From NCBI RefSeq assembly GCF_018130615.1, contig NZ_JAFCKB010000006.1, forward strand, positions 310,001-374,000: DNA of 64,000 bases, given 5' to 3'. The DNA is from Bradyrhizobium manausense (GTDB lineage: Bacteria > Pseudomonadota > Alphaproteobacteria > Rhizobiales > Xanthobacteraceae). The translations under genes and the position numbers were made by a program. Positions 9,452 through 18,322 of the stretch are shown piece by piece. Every line of letters begins with the position of its first letter. Within the stretch, counting starts at the first letter, position 1. The notes beneath the pieces were generated by a model that saw only the letters and a list, made by a program, of their open reading frames with translations, was not told where the DNA came from and searched no databases.

Positions 9452-10693
9452 CTAACGTTGCACCACGTCCTGGTTGCTGCGGTTGGAGGCCTGCTGCCCG
9501 CGTGCCCCCATGGCCGCGATCTCCGTCTTGAGGAGAGCGCCGGGGCGCACGCGCTGCAGACCGTTGACGACGATGCGGTCGCCAGGCTTCAGGCCCGCAG
9601 TGACGATCCGCAAGCCATCGACCGCACCGCCGAGCGTGATCGGCTGGTAGACCGCGCGGCTGTCGTCGCTAACAGCCATGACAAACTTCTTGTCCTGGTC
9701 GGTGCCGATCGCGCGCTCGTCGATCATCACCAGTGTCTGCTGCTTCGGCTGGCCCATGCGGACGCGGGCGAACTGGCCGGGGATCAGACGCCCGTCCTCG
9801 TTTGGGAATACCGCGCGCACGCGAATGGTGCCGCTCTGGCCGTTGACCTGGTTGTCGATGAGCTGGATGTGGCCCTTGGCCGAGAGACCGCCTGACGTCG
9901 CCATCTCCACCGGGATCTGGTCGAGCTTGCCTCGCTTGCCGGAGGCGTCCGCGATCGAGTTCAGTGCTCGCAACACGACCTCTTCGTCCGCATCGAACGA
10001 GGCGTAGATCGGATTGACCGAGACCAGCGAGCTCAGCACCGGGGAGGCGGTGCCGGCGGCGACGAGATTGCCGACGGTGATCTCGAACTTGCCGACGCGG
10101 CCGTCCACGGGAGCGCGCACCTCGGTGTAGTCGAGATTGAGCTTTGCGGTCTGCAGCGTCGCTTCGGCCGCCTTCACATTGGCGATCGCTTCGCGGTTGG
10201 CATTATCGCGCTGGTCATAGTCGCGCCGCGTGACCACGGCATTGCCGACCAGCTGCGCGCCGCGTTCGAGTTCGCTCTGGGTGAACACCACGCGTGCCTT
10301 CGCAGCCTCGAGCTGGGCGGCAGCCTTGTCGACCTCGGCCGCATAAGGCGCCGGATCGATCTTGAACAAGAGATCGCCGGCCTTCACCAGCGCGCCCTCG
10401 GTGAAATTGGTCGCCAGGATTGCCCCGCCGACACGAGGGCGAAGCTCGACGCGCTGGATGGCCTCGAGCCGGCCGGAGAAATCATCCCACAGCACGGTCT
10501 GCTTTGGTTCGATCGTTGCAACCGTCACCGAAACGGCTTGCTCAGCCGCGGCCGCCGTTGCGGTCGCCTGAGCCGAATGGAAATAATGGCCGGTCGCGAT
10601 CGAGCCTGCTACCGCGAGGGCGCCCACGACAGCGACGCCGCCGAGAAGGCGGCGAATACGGCCGGTGCGGAGGGTATTTTGGGAGGGGTGCAT
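9452..10693 (-). CDS. RND efflux periplasmic adaptor (MexE/OqxA-like)
   Basis: 413 residues, membrane-fusion protein. A basic N-terminus and a single hydrophobic segment (GGVAVVGALAVAGSIATG) act as signal or anchor. Next come the lipoyl/barrel-sandwich half motif (VELRPRVGGAI ... FKIDPAPY), a coiled-coil hairpin around residues 110-180, the second lipoyl half (LDYTEVRAPVDGRVGKFEITVGNLV), a beta-barrel and a membrane-proximal domain. It links the downstream permease to an outer-membrane channel. The start codon is only 7 nt from a strong palindrome and faces a TetR gene, so local TetR repression is likely. Confidence 0.93.
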   Translation of the reverse strand: MHPSQNTLRTGRIRRLLGGVAVVGALAVAGSIATGHYFHSAQATATAAAAEQAVSVTVATIEPKQTVLWDDFSGRLEAIQRVELRPRVGGAILATNFTEGALVKAGDLLFKIDPAPYAAEVDKAAAQLEAAKARVVFTQSELERGAQLVGNAVVTRRDYDQRDNANREAIANVKAAEATLQTAKLNLDYTEVRAPVDGRVGKFEITVGNLVAAGTASPVLSSLVSVNPIYASFDADEEVVLRALNSIADASGKRGKLDQIPVEMATSGGLSAKGHIQLIDNQVNGQSGTIRVRAVFPNEDGRLIPGQFARVRMGQPKQQTLVMIDERAIGTDQDKKFVMAVSDDSRAVYQPITLGGAVDGLRIVTAGLKPGDRIVVNGLQRVRPGALLKTEIAAMGARGQQASNRSNQDVVQR

Positions 10694-10700
10694 TTGCGCG

Positions 10701-10734
10701 CTCCATATATGTAGTGTTCACTACAAATGTGGAG
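10701..10734. promoter_or_regulatory. Probable TetR operator
   Basis: 34-bp imperfect palindrome: arms CTCCATATATGTAGTG and CACTACAAATGTGGAG pair at 14 of 16 positions around a TT centre. The inner core TGTAGTG-TT-CACTACA (10710-10725) is perfect. It sits between the efflux operon and the divergent TetR gene, right at the efflux start, as expected for autoregulated TetR repressors of RND pumps. Confidence 0.75.
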
Positions 10735-10892
10735 CTGGATGTCGCAGTGCAAGATACTTATGTATCATTCACAAAGAAAATTGTAGCCGCATACCGCAAG
10801 AATTGAAAGACGGCAGGAAAATAAAGCTAGAACAAATAGATAGGATTTGGCGTTTGCCTCCAGCAAACGCGAATTCCGAGGAGAACAGGCAC

Positions 10893-11495
10893 ATGGGCAT
10901 GGGACGCCCCCGCGAATTCGACGCCGATGTCGCGTTGGATCAGGCGATGGAAGTGTTTTGGCGCCATGGCTATGAGGGCGCCACGATTGCCCAGCTCACG
11001 GAGGCCATGGGCATCAACCCGCCGAGCCTCTACGCCTGCTTCGGCAACAAGGAGGGCCTGCTCAAGGCCGCGCTCGACCGCTACACCAAGCTGCGCGGCG
11101 CCTGGATGGACGAGGTGGTGGCCGCGCCCACCGCCCGCGACGTCGCCGAGCGGATGCTGATGGGCATTGCCGAAAAGCAGACCGACCCCGCCAACCCGCC
11201 CGGCTGCCTGCTCGTACAAGGCGGCATCGCCTGCGGCACCGGCTCCGAAAACGTACCCTTCGAACTCGCCGCCCGCCGCGCCCAAAACGAGGACCAGCTT
11301 CGCGACCGTTTTGTCCGCGCCAAGGCGGAAGGCGATCTCACGACGAGCTCCGATCCCGCCGCGCTCGCGCGCTACGTCTCGGCGGTGTCGGTCGGCATGG
11401 GTGTGATGGCGTCTTCAGGCTCGGATCGCGAAGCGCTGCGGCAAGTGGCGAGCGTGGCTGTGCAGGCAGTCGAGGCGCAGTCGGAGCGCAGGTAA
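10893..11495 (+). CDS. TetR/AcrR-family repressor of the adjacent RND pump
   Basis: 200 residues. The N-terminal HTH is clear (GYEGATIAQLTEAMGINPPSLYACFGNKEGLLKAAL), followed by a helical ligand-binding domain. ATG 10893 is chosen because AGGAG lies 9 nt upstream and because GRPREFD is the usual TetR beginning. The open frame extends upstream without support. The C-terminal region (NPPGCLLVQGGIACG) is the type found in many TetR_C_11-like repressors. Divergent placement from the efflux genes with a shared palindrome indicates it represses them until an inducing compound binds. Confidence 0.92.
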   Translation: MGMGRPREFDADVALDQAMEVFWRHGYEGATIAQLTEAMGINPPSLYACFGNKEGLLKAALDRYTKLRGAWMDEVVAAPTARDVAERMLMGIAEKQTDPANPPGCLLVQGGIACGTGSENVPFELAARRAQNEDQLRDRFVRAKAEGDLTTSSDPAALARYVSAVSVGMGVMASSGSDREALRQVASVAVQAVEAQSERR

Positions 11496-11538
11496 GGTTC
11501 CCAAAGAGGATCCCCCTGACCTCGCATAAGAGTACGCA

Positions 11539-12444
11539 ATGTTCGCCCTCACATTTCTAGGCACCTCGGCCAGCGTTCCATCCGCGGAGCGCAATCATCC
11601 GGCGCTTCTCCTGGAGGCCGCGGGCCATCGCATGCTTATCGATTGCGGCGAGGGCACGCAGCGCCAGCTGTTGCGAAGTGGCGCCGGCTTTCGGCGGCTT
11701 GATCGCATCCTCCTGACGCATGGTCATCTCGATCACGTGCTCGGCATCCCCGGACTGTTCTCGACATTGGGATTGCGGCAGACCACCGACGCGATGACCA
11801 TCCATGGCGGACCAGGCACGCTCGACATCGTCATGCGCATGCTCGCAGGCCTGTGGGGCGCGGGCCGGGCGCCGATTGCGATAGAGTTCGCGCCGCTCTC
11901 TGAAAGGCAGGTCGTCGATGCCGGCGACTTCACCATCGACTGTTTTCCGGTCCGTCACCGCGACACCGACAGTTTTGGCTTCGTTTTCCAAAGCCCGGCG
12001 CGCCGCCACCTGTTGTCTGATCGCCTGTCCGCGCTCGGTGTGCCGGATGGTCCGATCCGCGGCGAGCTGGCCGCGGGGCGGCCAGTCACGATCGAGGGCC
12101 GACGGACGATTGATCCGGAGGATGTTCTGGGTCCGCCGAGTGGCGGCAGGAAGCTGGTCGTGATCGGCGACACCGAGGCTACGGAGGGGTTGTCAAAACA
12201 CGTCGCCGATGCGGACCTGCTGGTGATCGAGGCGACATTCCTGAATCGGGATGCGCCGACGGCGCGAGACTACGGCCATCTCACCGCGGCAGAGGCGGCC
12301 ACCTTCGCGGCCGCGAGCAACGTCCGGCAGCTCGTGCTGACTCATCTCTCGGGCCGCTATGAGGACGACGAGATTTTGGCCGAGGCGGCAGGCATCTTCC
12401 CGAGCGTCCGGATCGCCGCAGACTTCGATCGTATCGCTGTTTAG
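11539..12444 (+). CDS. rnz: RNase Z-like metallo-beta-lactamase-fold hydrolase
   Basis: 301 residues, the usual length of the short bacterial form. Key features are an N-terminal LTFLGTSASVPS strand-turn, the metal-binding HxHxDH (H61, H63, D65, H66 in LTHGHLDHVLGIPGL), a later His in FPVRHRDTDSFGF, an Asp in VIGDTEAT and the final His in LVLTHLSGRY. RNase Z trims tRNA 3' ends before CCA addition. An arylsulfatase-like or other phosphodiesterase role is possible because the fold is broad, but the overall pattern is RNase Z. It stands alone between a regulator and a small gene. Confidence 0.85.
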   Translation: MFALTFLGTSASVPSAERNHPALLLEAAGHRMLIDCGEGTQRQLLRSGAGFRRLDRILLTHGHLDHVLGIPGLFSTLGLRQTTDAMTIHGGPGTLDIVMRMLAGLWGAGRAPIAIEFAPLSERQVVDAGDFTIDCFPVRHRDTDSFGFVFQSPARRHLLSDRLSALGVPDGPIRGELAAGRPVTIEGRRTIDPEDVLGPPSGGRKLVVIGDTEATEGLSKHVADADLLVIEATFLNRDAPTARDYGHLTAAEAATFAAASNVRQLVLTHLSGRYEDDEILAEAAGIFPSVRIAADFDRIAV

Positions 12445-12562
12445 GAAATGCGCGCACGGCCATTAATCTTACCTGTCAAGGTTTATGCGACTTCGTTCCC
12501 GCAGCCGTGCCTTGGCGCGATATTTTCCGTAGATCAGAAATCGGCTTTGTATTGAGAGTACT

Positions 12563-12766
12563 ATGTCTCTTTCCGTTGAATTGATCGTCGAAGGTTATGT
12601 GAAACTGAAGGATCGCGATGCGCTGGAGGATATTTTGGCACATCGGCAGGACTTGCTGCGGCAGCTGGTGGCGGTCACCGGCGTCGACCCGAAGCAGGCC
12701 ATCGCGCAGGTCAACGAGGAAATCACCATTATAGAAGCCGGACTTGCGACGCTCGTTCCGGAATAA
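12563..12766 (+). CDS. Small conserved-looking protein, 67 aa
   Basis: Acidic, helical 67-residue protein (VELIVEGYVKLKDRDALEDILAHRQDLLRQL ... NEEITIIEAGLATLVPE) without signal or membrane segment. GAGAG precedes ATG 12563. Composition and codon phase look coding, but I do not recognise a family. It lies between the RNase Z gene and the convergent IclR gene. Confidence 0.55.
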   Translation: MSLSVELIVEGYVKLKDRDALEDILAHRQDLLRQLVAVTGVDPKQAIAQVNEEITIIEAGLATLVPE

Positions 12767-12792
12767 CCGCCGGGCATCGGCGGACGGCACGC

Positions 12793-13641
12793 TCAGCCCG
12801 ACAGGCCAGACTTGATCGCGAGCTCCTGCACCGTGTTCGTCAGTTGCATCAGCCTTGGCATCGCCTGGTCGCGAAAGGTCGGCATGTCCATGCGCATCGC
12901 ATCTACAGTGATGCTCAGCCCAGCGATCACGGACCCGTGCGCGTCAAGGATCGGCGTCGCCAGCGTGCGCAGGCCGTAAGCGTTTTCGCCGTCGGAGACG
13001 GCATGGCCCTTCTTCTTCACCTGGTCGAGCCGGGTGAGCAGGGCGTCGAGATCGGTCAGCGTTCGTTCCGACAGCTTGACGCGGGGCCGCGACTCCAGTC
13101 GTTGGATCTGCTCGTCGCGCGCCAGATGCGCCAGCATGGCATGGCCAAGTGCGGCGCTGTAGGCGGGGATGCGCGTGCCCGGCCGACGATCCATCTTGTG
13201 GCGGTCGAGGCCGGCGCCGACGCGCGCGAGGTAAATCACGTCGCCGCCATCGAGGATACCGAGCGAGGCTGCATCGCCGACCTCAGGCACGAGGTCGCGC
13301 AACAGGGGTTCGACAATGGTGCGCAATGACCCATGCGACAGCACCGTGTAGCCGAGGTCGAGGCAGGCAACACCGAGGCGGAACCGGCGGCTCTGCGGCA
13401 CCGCCTGGAGATAGCCGAGTTCGATCAGGGTCTGGATCAGCCGGAACGCCGTCCCGCGATCGAGATCGGCGCGTGCGGCAACTTCGCTCAGTGTCAGTTC
13501 GAACGCCTCGCTGGTGAAACTCTTGAGCACGGCAAAGGCCTTGCCGACCGAGGCGACATAATTCTTCGGATTTTTATCCCTGGGGTTTTTCGGGGTAGCT
13601 TCCGATAGGCGCTTTGCGGCCTTCTTTTCGACCTTGGCCAT
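12793..13641 (-). CDS. IclR-family transcriptional regulator
   Basis: 282 residues. The N-terminal winged HTH is AFELTLSEVAARADLDRGTAFRLIQTLIELGYL, and the C-terminal effector domain carries GDVIYLARVGAG, RIPAYSAALGHAMLAH and GLRTLATPILDAHG. ATG 13641 (MAKVEKKAAK) is preferred over an upstream in-frame start at 13701, because an AGGA lies upstream and the extra 20 residues have no IclR character. It is divergent from the aldolase-led catabolic operon, with a perfect inverted repeat in the shared promoter region. It probably controls that operon in response to the acid-sugar substrate or an intermediate. Confidence 0.92.
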   Translation of the reverse strand: MAKVEKKAAKRLSEATPKNPRDKNPKNYVASVGKAFAVLKSFTSEAFELTLSEVAARADLDRGTAFRLIQTLIELGYLQAVPQSRRFRLGVACLDLGYTVLSHGSLRTIVEPLLRDLVPEVGDAASLGILDGGDVIYLARVGAGLDRHKMDRRPGTRIPAYSAALGHAMLAHLARDEQIQRLESRPRVKLSERTLTDLDALLTRLDQVKKKGHAVSDGENAYGLRTLATPILDAHGSVIAGLSITVDAMRMDMPTFRDQAMPRLMQLTNTVQELAIKSGLSG

Positions 13642-13720
13642 GCTGAATGTCCTGCCCTGGCAGCCGCAGCCCTTGACGCGGCGACAGCCTGCTTTTACCA
13701 ACGGAGCAGATTATAACAAA

Positions 13721-13737
13721 TGTTCGCATTCCGAACA
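13721..13737. promoter_or_regulatory. Probable IclR operator
   Basis: Perfect inverted repeat TGTTCG-CATTC-CGAACA in the divergent iclR/aldolase promoter region. Paired GTTCG/CGAAC arms with a short AT-containing spacer are typical of IclR-family sites. It lies 28 nt upstream of the aldolase start, a position suited to repression. Confidence 0.7.
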
Positions 13738-13764
13738 ACATCGATCTGACGATCGGAGGAAGCT

Positions 13765-14700
13765 TTGTCGACATCATCGCTGCACCCCCAGTCCTTGCAC
13801 CCACATGGCGTGTTCTGCGCCGCGTTGACGCCGCTCGACACCGAGCTCGCGCCCGATCACGCGCGCTTCATCGCGCATTGCAGCTATCTGCTGGACGAAG
13901 GCTGCGACGCCATCGCGATGCTGGGCACGACGGGGGAGGCGAACTCCTTCTCGGTCGCCGAGCGCACGGCGTTGCTGGAGGCCGTGGTCGCCGGCGGCAT
14001 CAAGCCGAACCAGCTGCTGCCCGGTACGGGTGTCGTTGCGTTCACCGAGACGATCGCGTTGACGCGCCACGCGCTGTCGGTCGGTGTCGAGACCGTGGTG
14101 ATGCTGCCGCCGTTCTACTACAAGAATGTCAGCGATGACGGCATCTATGCTGCCTATAGCGAGATCATCCAGCGCATCGGCGATGCCAAGCTCAAGATCG
14201 TGCTCTATCACATCCCGCAGATGTCGATGCAGCCGATCTCGCATGCGCTGATCGAGCGGCTGCGCAAGGCCTATCCATCGACCATTGTCGGCATCAAGGA
14301 CTCTTCCGGCGACTTCGCCAACATGACCGCGATGGTCGAGCGGTTCCCGGGCTTCTCCGTGCTGACCGGCGCCGATCCGCTGCTGCTGCCGCTGCTGCGC
14401 AAGGGCGGTGGCGGCTGCATCACCGCGACCTCGAACCTCGTCGCGCGCGATCTCGCCTATGTCTTCAAGCATTTCCGCGACAGCGACGACGACGCAAAGC
14501 TCGCGGCTGCGCAGGCGCGCATTGTGAAGGCGCGTGAGCTGGTCTCGCGCTTCGCGCAGATGCCGTCGTTGAAGGCCTTGGTCGCCGAGCGCACAGGTCA
14601 CGCCGGTTGGGAGCGGCTGCGTCCGCCGCTGGAGACTTTGCCAGCCGCTCAACGGAAAGAGCTGCTGGCGACTGCCGCGGCAGTTGCGACGGCCGCTTAA
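13765..14700 (+). CDS. Dihydrodipicolinate synthase/N-acetylneuraminate lyase-family aldolase
   Basis: 311 residues forming one TIM barrel. The Schiff-base lysine is K178 in VGIKDSSGD, the catalytic Tyr is Y148 in LYHIP, and the carboxylate-binding loop is GTTGE (54-58). The start is TTG 13765, supported by GGAGGA 4 nt upstream. Family members condense or cleave pyruvate adducts of 2-keto acids. With DUF1537 kinase, PdxA2 and 2-hydroxyacid dehydrogenase neighbours, a catabolic lyase is more likely than lysine biosynthesis. First gene of an apparent operon under IclR control. Exact substrate unknown. Confidence 0.88.
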   Translation: MSTSSLHPQSLHPHGVFCAALTPLDTELAPDHARFIAHCSYLLDEGCDAIAMLGTTGEANSFSVAERTALLEAVVAGGIKPNQLLPGTGVVAFTETIALTRHALSVGVETVVMLPPFYYKNVSDDGIYAAYSEIIQRIGDAKLKIVLYHIPQMSMQPISHALIERLRKAYPSTIVGIKDSSGDFANMTAMVERFPGFSVLTGADPLLLPLLRKGGGGCITATSNLVARDLAYVFKHFRDSDDDAKLAAAQARIVKARELVSRFAQMPSLKALVAERTGHAGWERLRPPLETLPAAQRKELLATAAAVATAA

Positions 14701-14726
14701 GACCGAGGCAGACGACGAGGCGTCCG

Positions 14727-16166
14727 ATGTCCGACACTTTCCGGGATGCATTGACCGGGCTCGCCGCCATCGTCGGCGACAAGCACGTCATTGCGCCCGG
14801 ATCTGATCAGGAGCCCTATGTGGTGGACTGGCGCGGACGCTATCACGGCCGCGCCGTTGCGGTAGTGAAGCCCGGCTCGACCGCGGAGGTTTCGTCCGTC
14901 GTCAGATATTGCGCCGAGAAGCGGTTCGCGATCGTGCCGCAGGGCGGCAACACCGGCATGTGCGGGGCCGCGACGCCGGATGATCGCGCCGGCAATGTCG
15001 TGATCCGGCTGGACCGTATGCGCGCCGTACGCGACATCAGTCCGCTCGCCAACACCGTCACGGTGGAAGCTGGCTGCATCCTCGCCGACGTCCAGAGTGC
15101 GGCCCGCGATGTCGATCGCTATTTTCCCCTGAGCCTCGGCGCCGAGGGCTCTTGCCAGATCGGCGGAAACATCTCGACCAATGCTGGCGGCACTGCCGTG
15201 CTGCGCTACGGGCCGACGCGGGATCTCGTGCTTGGGCTGGAGGTCGTGTTGCCGGACGGGCGGGTGTTCAACGGCCTGCGCGCGCTGCGCAAGGACAATA
15301 CGGGTTATGCACTCAAACAACTCTTCATCGGCGCGGAAGGTACGCTCGGCATCGTCACCGCCGCGGTGCTGAAACTGTTTGCGCCACCGCGCAGTTCTGC
15401 GCTGGCGCTTCTGAAATTGCAGGGTGTCGAGCAGGCGCTCGAGATCATGGCACGCCTGCGCGGCGCTGTCGGCGACCGGCTTGGCAGCCTCGAGATCATG
15501 TCCCGGTCCCAGATCGAGGCAATTGCCGCGACCGTGCCGCACGTCGCCATTCCCTTCGCGCTGACGACACCATGGTATCTGATCGTCGAGCTGACCGACG
15601 CGCTCGCGGGCGTCGACCTCAACGAGCCGCTGGCGGCGGTGCTTGCGGACGCCATGGAAGCCGGACTCGCTGAAGACGCGATCCTGGCCTCGAACCTCGC
15701 GCAGGCAAAGGCGATCTGGGCCGTCAGGCATAGCGTATCCGAGGGCAACAAGCGCAGCGGCTATGTAGTCTCGCATGACAGCGTGGTGCCGCTGGAGCGC
15801 CAGGCGGCGTTCGTCACCAATGTCGAGGCCCGGATCAAGGCGGCCGTGCCGCATGCGACCGTCGTGATGCATGGTCATATCGGCGACGGCAACATCCACG
15901 TCATCGCGCTGATCGATCGTGCGCGTTGCCAGGATCCGACCGCGACGGCCGCGCTGGTGGCGCAAATTAACGAGATCGTCGATGACGAGACCGCGGCGCA
16001 GGGCGGGGCGATCAGCGCCGAGCATGGCATCGGCATCACCAATCGTGGCCGGCTTGCCCGCGTCGCCGATCCGCTCGACATCGAGCTGATGCGCAGCATC
16101 AAGCAATTGCTCGATCCGTACGGCCTGATGAATCCCGGCAAGATCTTTGGCGCGGGAGAGGCATGA
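14727..16166 (+). CDS. FAD-linked D-2-hydroxyacid dehydrogenase (GlcD/D2HGDH family)
   Basis: 479 residues. The N-terminal FAD-binding PCMH domain shows VVKPGSTAEVSSVVRYC, PQGGNTGMCGA and GGNISTNAGG. The C-terminal FAD-oxidase domain shows HGHIGDGNIHV and AEHGIG, with metal-binding histidines as in D-2-hydroxyglutarate, D-lactate and glycolate dehydrogenases. It should oxidise a D-2-hydroxy acid to the 2-keto acid and pass electrons to ETF or quinone. ATG 14727 starts shortly after the aldolase stop, and the stop overlaps the kinase start (ATGA). This implies translational coupling within the acid-sugar operon. Confidence 0.9.
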   Translation: MSDTFRDALTGLAAIVGDKHVIAPGSDQEPYVVDWRGRYHGRAVAVVKPGSTAEVSSVVRYCAEKRFAIVPQGGNTGMCGAATPDDRAGNVVIRLDRMRAVRDISPLANTVTVEAGCILADVQSAARDVDRYFPLSLGAEGSCQIGGNISTNAGGTAVLRYGPTRDLVLGLEVVLPDGRVFNGLRALRKDNTGYALKQLFIGAEGTLGIVTAAVLKLFAPPRSSALALLKLQGVEQALEIMARLRGAVGDRLGSLEIMSRSQIEAIAATVPHVAIPFALTTPWYLIVELTDALAGVDLNEPLAAVLADAMEAGLAEDAILASNLAQAKAIWAVRHSVSEGNKRSGYVVSHDSVVPLERQAAFVTNVEARIKAAVPHATVVMHGHIGDGNIHVIALIDRARCQDPTATAALVAQINEIVDDETAAQGGAISAEHGIGITNRGRLARVADPLDIELMRSIKQLLDPYGLMNPGKIFGAGEA

Positions 16167-17275
16167 CGATGACACGCGTCCGCCTGCTTGCCGACGATCT
16201 CACCGGCGCGCTCGACACCGCGGCGGAGTTCGTCGGCCTGTGCGGACCGTTCGACGTCATCTGGGCGGATGCACCCGCAGCTTCAGTCTCGTCGAGCCTT
16301 GCGATCGACAGCGGCACGAGGGAGCGTTCGAAGGCGGACAGCGTAGATATAGTCGGGCGGCTGGCGCCGCTGCTTCGTGACGGCACGATCGCTTACAAGA
16401 AGGTCGACAGCCTGCTCCGCGGCGCCTGGGCGGCCGAGCTCGGCGCCTGCCTGGCTTCTGGCCACTGGGCGTCATGCGTGGTCGCGCCTGCGTTCGACTA
16501 TCAGGGGCGCCGCACCGTGGATGCCCAGCAATATGCACGCACCGTGCAAGGCGACTGGCATCGCGTCGGCGACAATCTGCTGGATCAGTTGAGACAAGAA
16601 GACATCGGCGCACAGCGGGGCAGCGCCGACACCTTGCTGCAAGGCGGTGTTCAGGTCTTCGATGCCGAGAGTGACCTCGATCTCGACCGGGTCGTCGAAA
16701 TGGCCCGGCGGATGCCCGGGCCCGTGCTCTGGTGCGGCAGTGGTGGTTTGGCCGGCGCGCTTGCCCGCAATCATGGTTCCACGACGCCTTTGACGCTGAA
16801 GCGACCAGTGCTGGGCTTGTTCGGCTCCGATCAGGCGACGACCGCTTCCCAACTCGCGGCATGTGGCGAAGCCACCATCGCATTGGCCGAGGGGCAGGGC
16901 AGCGCGGTCGTTCAGCGCAAGCTGATCGACGCCGGCGTGGCCATGGTGAAATTCGCGCTTCCCGAGGGCCTTTCGCGTTCAGAGGCGGCACAGCGCATCG
17001 CGCACGAATTGACAACGCTGATCGCGGCGCTTGATCCGCCCGGAACCCTGATCGTTGCTGGCGGCGAGACGCTGAAGGCCGTATGCCTTGCCGTCGGCGC
17101 GCATGCGCTCCAGGTGACAGGGCGCATCGTTCCGGGGCTGCCGCGCTCGGTGCTGCAAGGCGGGCGGTGGACCGGCGTCGATGTCATCTCGAAATCCGGA
17201 GCGTTCGGTGCGCGCGAATTGTGGCGCGATCTGCTGCGGGACAATCATCTGCTCAACATGGAGAGTCCAACATGA
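16163..17275 (+). CDS. Four-carbon acid sugar kinase (DUF1537 family)
   Basis: 370 residues, somewhat shorter than the usual ~420. The N-terminal domain begins with the family signature RLLADDLTGALDTAAEF and contains YKKVDSLLRGAW. The C-terminal nucleotide-binding part has the late glycine-rich IVAGGETLKAVC. DUF1537 proteins were shown by others to phosphorylate D-threonate, L-threonate or D-erythronate at O4. It overlaps both neighbours by ATGA junctions and is followed directly by pdxA2, the pairing known for D-threonate use. Substrate is inferred. Confidence 0.88.
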   Translation: MTMTRVRLLADDLTGALDTAAEFVGLCGPFDVIWADAPAASVSSSLAIDSGTRERSKADSVDIVGRLAPLLRDGTIAYKKVDSLLRGAWAAELGACLASGHWASCVVAPAFDYQGRRTVDAQQYARTVQGDWHRVGDNLLDQLRQEDIGAQRGSADTLLQGGVQVFDAESDLDLDRVVEMARRMPGPVLWCGSGGLAGALARNHGSTTPLTLKRPVLGLFGSDQATTASQLAACGEATIALAEGQGSAVVQRKLIDAGVAMVKFALPEGLSRSEAAQRIAHELTTLIAALDPPGTLIVAGGETLKAVCLAVGAHALQVTGRIVPGLPRSVLQGGRWTGVDVISKSGAFGARELWRDLLRDNHLLNMESPT

Positions 17276-18309
17276 CCTCTCGTCACCTTGCCGTTACCAT
17301 GGGTGATCCCGCCGGGATCGGTCCGGAGATCATCGTCAAGGCCTGCGTTGGCCTGAAGGACCGGATCGCAAGCGGCGATCTGCGCCTGCTGATCATTGGC
17401 AGTGGTGCGGCGCTGGACGGCGCAAAGACCGCGCTCGGCGCGCGCGTCGCGATTCCGCAAGTCACGGCCGACGATCGCGACTGGCCTAACCTCTGTTACC
17501 TGCAGGCCGACGCCGAAGGCGATCCGATCAAGCCCGGCGTGCTCAGCGCCGATGGCGGCCGCTTTGCCTACAAAGCGATCGAGCAGGGCGTCCGGCTGAC
17601 CCAGGCCGGCCGAACCGGAGCCATCGTCACGGCGCCGCTCAACAAGGAAGCCCTCAACAAGGCCGGCTATCATTTCCCGGGTCACACCGAGATGCTCGCG
17701 CATCTCACCGGCGTGCGCGGCTCCGTGATGCTGCTGGCCCACGGCAACATGCGCGTCAGCCATGTCTCCACCCACGTGGCGCTGGAAGACGTGCCGAAGC
17801 GTCTGACACCGGAGCGGCTGCGCATGGTGATCAATCTCACCAACGACGCGCTGCACCGGCTCGGAATCGCGAAGCCCAAGATCGCGATCGCTGCGCTGAA
17901 CCCGCATGCCGGCGAGGGCGGTCTGTTCGGCCGGCAGGATATCGACGTCTCCGCGCCGACGATTGCCAAGGCCGTCGCCGACGGCCTCGACGTCGTCGGT
18001 CCCGTGCCCGGCGACACCATCTTCGTCAAGCTGCGCGCCGGCCAGTTCGATGCGGCGGTTGCGATGTATCACGACCAAGGGCACATCCCGGTCAAGCTGC
18101 TCGGCTTCCAGGTCGATCCCGCCACGGGCCGCTGGCAGGAGCTCTCCGGCGTCAACATCACGCTGGGCCTGCCGATCATCCGCACCTCAGTCGATCACGG
18201 CACCGCCTTCGATATCGCTGGCAAAGGCATCGCCAACGAGCACAGCCTGATCGAGGCCATCGACTATGCCGAGCGGCTGGCCGCAGGCAGCACCGCTTCC
18301 AAGTCTTGA
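17272..18309 (+). CDS. pdxA2: PdxA2-type 4-phospho acid dehydrogenase (decarboxylating)
   Basis: 345 residues starting at ATG 17272, which overlaps the kinase stop. PdxA-family marks are MGDPAGIGPE, TAPLNKEALNKAGYHFPGHTEMLA, ALNPHAGEGG and AMYHDQGHIPVKL, including the metal-binding histidines. Biosynthetic PdxA makes the pyridoxal precursor, whereas PdxA2 paralogues next to DUF1537 kinases oxidise and decarboxylate 4-phospho-D-threonate or -erythronate to dihydroxyacetone phosphate. Context favours that catabolic role. A vitamin B6 role is the alternative. Confidence 0.88.
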   Translation: MTSRHLAVTMGDPAGIGPEIIVKACVGLKDRIASGDLRLLIIGSGAALDGAKTALGARVAIPQVTADDRDWPNLCYLQADAEGDPIKPGVLSADGGRFAYKAIEQGVRLTQAGRTGAIVTAPLNKEALNKAGYHFPGHTEMLAHLTGVRGSVMLLAHGNMRVSHVSTHVALEDVPKRLTPERLRMVINLTNDALHRLGIAKPKIAIAALNPHAGEGGLFGRQDIDVSAPTIAKAVADGLDVVGPVPGDTIFVKLRAGQFDAAVAMYHDQGHIPVKLLGFQVDPATGRWQELSGVNITLGLPIIRTSVDHGTAFDIAGKGIANEHSLIEAIDYAERLAAGSTASKS

Positions 18310-18322
18310 GATCGAGCCCACG

